Position numbers and translations under genes: made by a program | Part shown: piece by piece, positions 61,863-64,000 of the stretch | Position numbering within the stretch: position 1 is the stretch's first letter | How the letters are laid out: each line of letters starts with the position of its first letter | From: Brotonthovivens ammoniilytica | Lineage (GTDB): Bacteria > Bacillota > Clostridia > Lachnospirales > Lachnospiraceae | NCBI RefSeq assembly: GCF_025566885.1 | Contig: NZ_JAOQJQ010000005.1 | Coordinates: forward strand, 124,001-188,000 | Direction: 5' to 3' | DNA length: 64,000 nucleotides | Notes under the pieces: model-generated | What the model saw: the letters and a program-made list of their open reading frames with translations, nothing else | Databases searched by the model: none | Told to the model about the DNA's origin: nothing

Positions 61863-62756
61863 TTATTTTAATGTTTCATAGAAATCAGCCGCCACGTCAT
61901 CATATTCTTCCTTTTGAATATCCACCGCCGCGTTTAACTCTGTCATAGTCTCTGTATCAATCTGCTGGCTGATATGATTAATAATATTTTCCGCTTCCGG
62001 ATATTTTTCCAGCACATCGGCTCTCACCACAGGAATAATGTTGTAAGGGGGCCAGAATTTTTTATCATCTTCCAGCAATACAAACTCATCACTGCTAAGC
62101 TGGGCATCTGTTGTATATGCAGGTACGCAGTCTACCTCATCGCTTTCCAGCACCTGATATTTCAGTGCGTTATCAAATGAATTTTCCGATGCAAAAGCAA
62201 ATTCACCGTAAGCTTTTTTAAGCCCTGCCATACCATCCTCCCGTTCATAAAAATCAGAGGTACTTCCAAATCGTATTTTCCCGGCCTGTTTCTGCAGATC
62301 CGAAATCGTACGGATTCCATATTTCTGAGCCACATCCGCTCTCATGGCCAGACCGTTTCCATCACTTGCAGCGCACATCTCTAAAACATCCAGCTGATAC
62401 TTTTGGGCATACATCTCTTTTACGGTATTATAAACCTCCTGGGTATCCGTCATCATTGGCTGCTCTAATATGGTCATCAGTGCTGTGCCGGTATATTCCG
62501 GATAAATATCTATATCGCCCTGACACACAGCCTGATGTATCACCGCATTGGAAACTTCAAATTCACGCTGAACCTCAAAACCTTCATCCTCAAGGGCCAG
62601 CGCATACAGCTCACTTAAAATCAGATTTTCTGTAAATCCCTTGGAACCTACTATAATCTTTTTGCTTTCAGCATCATCCTTTTTACCGCTCTGGCACGCA
62701 GTCAGAGACACGGCAGCTGCTGCCGCAAGGAGGATGCATAATATTCTCTTTTTCAT
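61863..62756 (-). CDS. Osmolyte-binding lipoprotein (OpuCC/ProX-like)
   Basis: 297 residues. Signal peptide with lipobox LTAC, then the family opening KIIVGSKGFTENLILSELYALALE and DIDIYPEYTGTALMTIL. It binds a quaternary ammonium osmolyte (betaine, carnitine or choline); the precise ligand is unknown. Confidence 0.92.
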   Translation of the reverse strand: MKKRILCILLAAAAAVSLTACQSGKKDDAESKKIIVGSKGFTENLILSELYALALEDEGFEVQREFEVSNAVIHQAVCQGDIDIYPEYTGTALMTILEQPMMTDTQEVYNTVKEMYAQKYQLDVLEMCAASDGNGLAMRADVAQKYGIRTISDLQKQAGKIRFGSTSDFYEREDGMAGLKKAYGEFAFASENSFDNALKYQVLESDEVDCVPAYTTDAQLSSDEFVLLEDDKKFWPPYNIIPVVRADVLEKYPEAENIINHISQQIDTETMTELNAAVDIQKEEYDDVAADFYETLK

Positions 62757-62783
62757 AAGATTTTCTCCTTTATCATCTGCTAT

Positions 62784-63416
62784 CTACATACTATATTTTA
62801 AAAACCACTTCTCTATCTTTCCAAGAAGCAGCTGGCCCAGCAGGGTCAGTGCCGCAACAGACACAGCGCCAATTACCAGATACTCTGTTTTCATCAGACT
62901 GATTCCATTATAAATAAGGACACCAAGACCTCCGCTGCCTATATACGCAGCTAAAGCTGCACTGGCAATTACTTCAGAGGCCGCCATCTTAATGCCTCCC
63001 ATAATGTAGGGCATTGCCAGCGGAAACTGCACCTGGTAAAACATACGCTTCTCATCCATTCCCACTGCTTTTGCAGTTTCTATCATAAAAGCCGGAACCT
63101 GAGCAAATCCCAGGGTCGTCTGGATCAATACCGGAGGCACCGCCAGTACCGTAAGCGCCGTCAGAGCCGGTTTCATGCCAATTCCCATAACGGGAATCAA
63201 AATCACCAGCACGGCCAGGCTTGGAACAATCCTTAAGGTACTGAAAAAAGTCATAATAAACTTTTTGACTCTGGGAAAAGAAAGACAGAGAATACCGCAG
63301 GGAACACCAATTACAACAGCCAGCCCCACAGCAGTCAGACTAATATAAATATGCTGCCACACCATCTGAAAATAGGTCTGCCAGTTATTTACAAAATAAT
63401 CAATATATACCTGCAT
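62784..63416 (-). CDS. Osmolyte ABC transporter permease 1 (OpuCB-like)
   Basis: 210 residues, about five membrane helices. The loop ETAKAVGMDEKRMFYQVQFPLAMPYIMGGI contacts the ATPase; YIGSGGLGVLIY is the family motif. ATG 63416 has AGGGG seven bases upstream. First gene of the operon: permease, binding protein, iron-sulfur protein, ATPase, permease. Confidence 0.9.
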   Translation of the reverse strand: MQVYIDYFVNNWQTYFQMVWQHIYISLTAVGLAVVIGVPCGILCLSFPRVKKFIMTFFSTLRIVPSLAVLVILIPVMGIGMKPALTALTVLAVPPVLIQTTLGFAQVPAFMIETAKAVGMDEKRMFYQVQFPLAMPYIMGGIKMAASEVIASAALAAYIGSGGLGVLIYNGISLMKTEYLVIGAVSVAALTLLGQLLLGKIEKWFLKYSM

Positions 63417-63718
63417 AAAATTCCCCTTCCCACAAAAATCCTGTTTTTTCATGCTCATGCTATTTTAGCACGCAATTTCTGCTTAATCTACCTAAAAATG
63501 ACTGTTTTTTCTGTCAAATACTGATTATTTTCACGAAATATGAAAACCCCAATTTCTTTTCAGATAATCTTCGGTCTCAATAGTTCACAAAAATGCCAGT
63601 TATTTCACATAATTTTCACTTACTTTTTACAAACTTTTAACTTTTATTGCCAACCGTCTAACAAGCTGATAATATTAAAATATAAATATTATTTTTTATA
63701 TACTTAGGAGATAAGAAA

Positions 63719-64000
63719 ATGTCTATCACAGAAATTTTTTCGCTTTTAGGCGGTGTTGGACTGTTCCTTCTTGGAATGTCAATTATGTCAACCGGCCTGA
63801 GAAATGCATGCGGAGATAACCTCCAGATCATTTTGGAACACGCTACCAAAAACAAAGTGATTGCCGTGCTGGTAGGACTGGGAATGACCATGCTGATTCA
63901 GAGTTCATCAGCAACCGACGTTATGGTTATCGGCTTCGTAAACTCAGCTATGATGAACCTGTCCCAGGCCATCGGAGTTATTATGGGCGCCAATATCGGT
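63719..64000 (+). CDS. Na/Pi cotransporter family protein (3' end outside window)
   Basis: 94 residues visible: membrane helices with FSLLGGVGLFLLGMSIMSTGL and the QSSSA motif, both signatures of the NptA/PhoU-domain Na-phosphate family. ATG 63719 has TTAGGAG upstream. Divergent from the osmolyte operon. Confidence 0.88.
   Translation, partial: MSITEIFSLLGGVGLFLLGMSIMSTGLRNACGDNLQIILEHATKNKVIAVLVGLGMTMLIQSSSATDVMVIGFVNSAMMNLSQAIGVIMGANIG

Noticed and set aside
1..64000. CRISPR arrays, rRNA genes and insertion sequences
   Set aside because: No regularly spaced repeats, no rRNA sequence and no transposase were seen outside the Tn916-like element.

Overview
The window looks like chromosome of a spore-forming Clostridia bacterium, most likely a gut Lachnospiraceae. 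This rests on sporulation and germination genes (spoIIR, a gerA locus, a SleC-like cortex lysin), AgrC/LytTR-type signalling, low-to-moderate GC and dense GGAGG ribosome binding sites. The genus cannot be fixed from sequence alone. Three runs of N (8079-8373, 8769-9104, 18379-18631) are assembly gaps, and two of them interrupt genes.

Layout. 1-4.46 kb: recJ (3' end outside the window), truA, an exported trigger-factor-like prolyl isomerase and a small membrane protein. About 4.47-11.09 kb: a compact Tn916-related mobilizable element with integrase, excisionase, an Orf20/MobT-type relaxase (gapped) and an XRE regulator. Its AT-rich cargo is dfrF (trimethoprim-insensitive dihydrofolate reductase), a TfoX-like protein, an SRPBCC protein and an alkyltransferase-like protein. 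The cargo sits in two cassettes with near-identical promoters and near-identical terminators. 11-17 kb: a peptide-type ABC exporter (FtsX permease plus ATPase) next to a GHKL kinase and LytTR regulator. 17-25.8 kb: DUF1934, murI, spoIIR (gapped and ending in a suspicious perfect palindrome), a gerB-gerC fusion with gerA, a GntR regulator, ispE and hisC. 26-31.4 kb: a PocR/AraC regulator, modABC for molybdate, and an HTH/PBP-like regulator. 31.4-38.9 kb: an L,D-transpeptidase, tRNA-Pro, a PAP2 protein, an Mrp ATPase, mtnA, a SleC-like lysin and a ThrE exporter. 39-44.8 kb: ilvE, then a tight thyA-folA-AEC carrier-ilvB-ilvN cluster. The host therefore has its own folA as well as the acquired dfrF.

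45-56.3 kb: small genes, tRNA-Gly, a ferredoxin, a small HD hydrolase and an S1-domain protein, then an eleven-gene operon of multisubunit cation/proton antiporter subunits. Its order is MnhE, F, G, a DUF4040/MbhD-like subunit, an MbhE-like subunit, MnhB, MnhC, then three large antiporter subunits with a small membrane protein between the last two. This is the order of the membrane arm of archaeal Mbh/Mbx complexes, but no hydrogenase or oxidoreductase subunit is attached. 56.4-64 kb: an AtoE-type short-chain fatty acid transporter, a second identical tRNA-Gly, an SH3-domain secreted protein, an OpuC/ProU-like osmolyte uptake operon with a cysteine-rich iron-sulfur protein encoded inside it, and the start of a Na/Pi cotransporter.

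The most notable points are the dfrF cassette structure, the hydrogenase-free Mbh-like operon with a substituted pump lysine, the GerB-GerC fusion, and the iron-sulfur gene within the osmolyte transporter operon.
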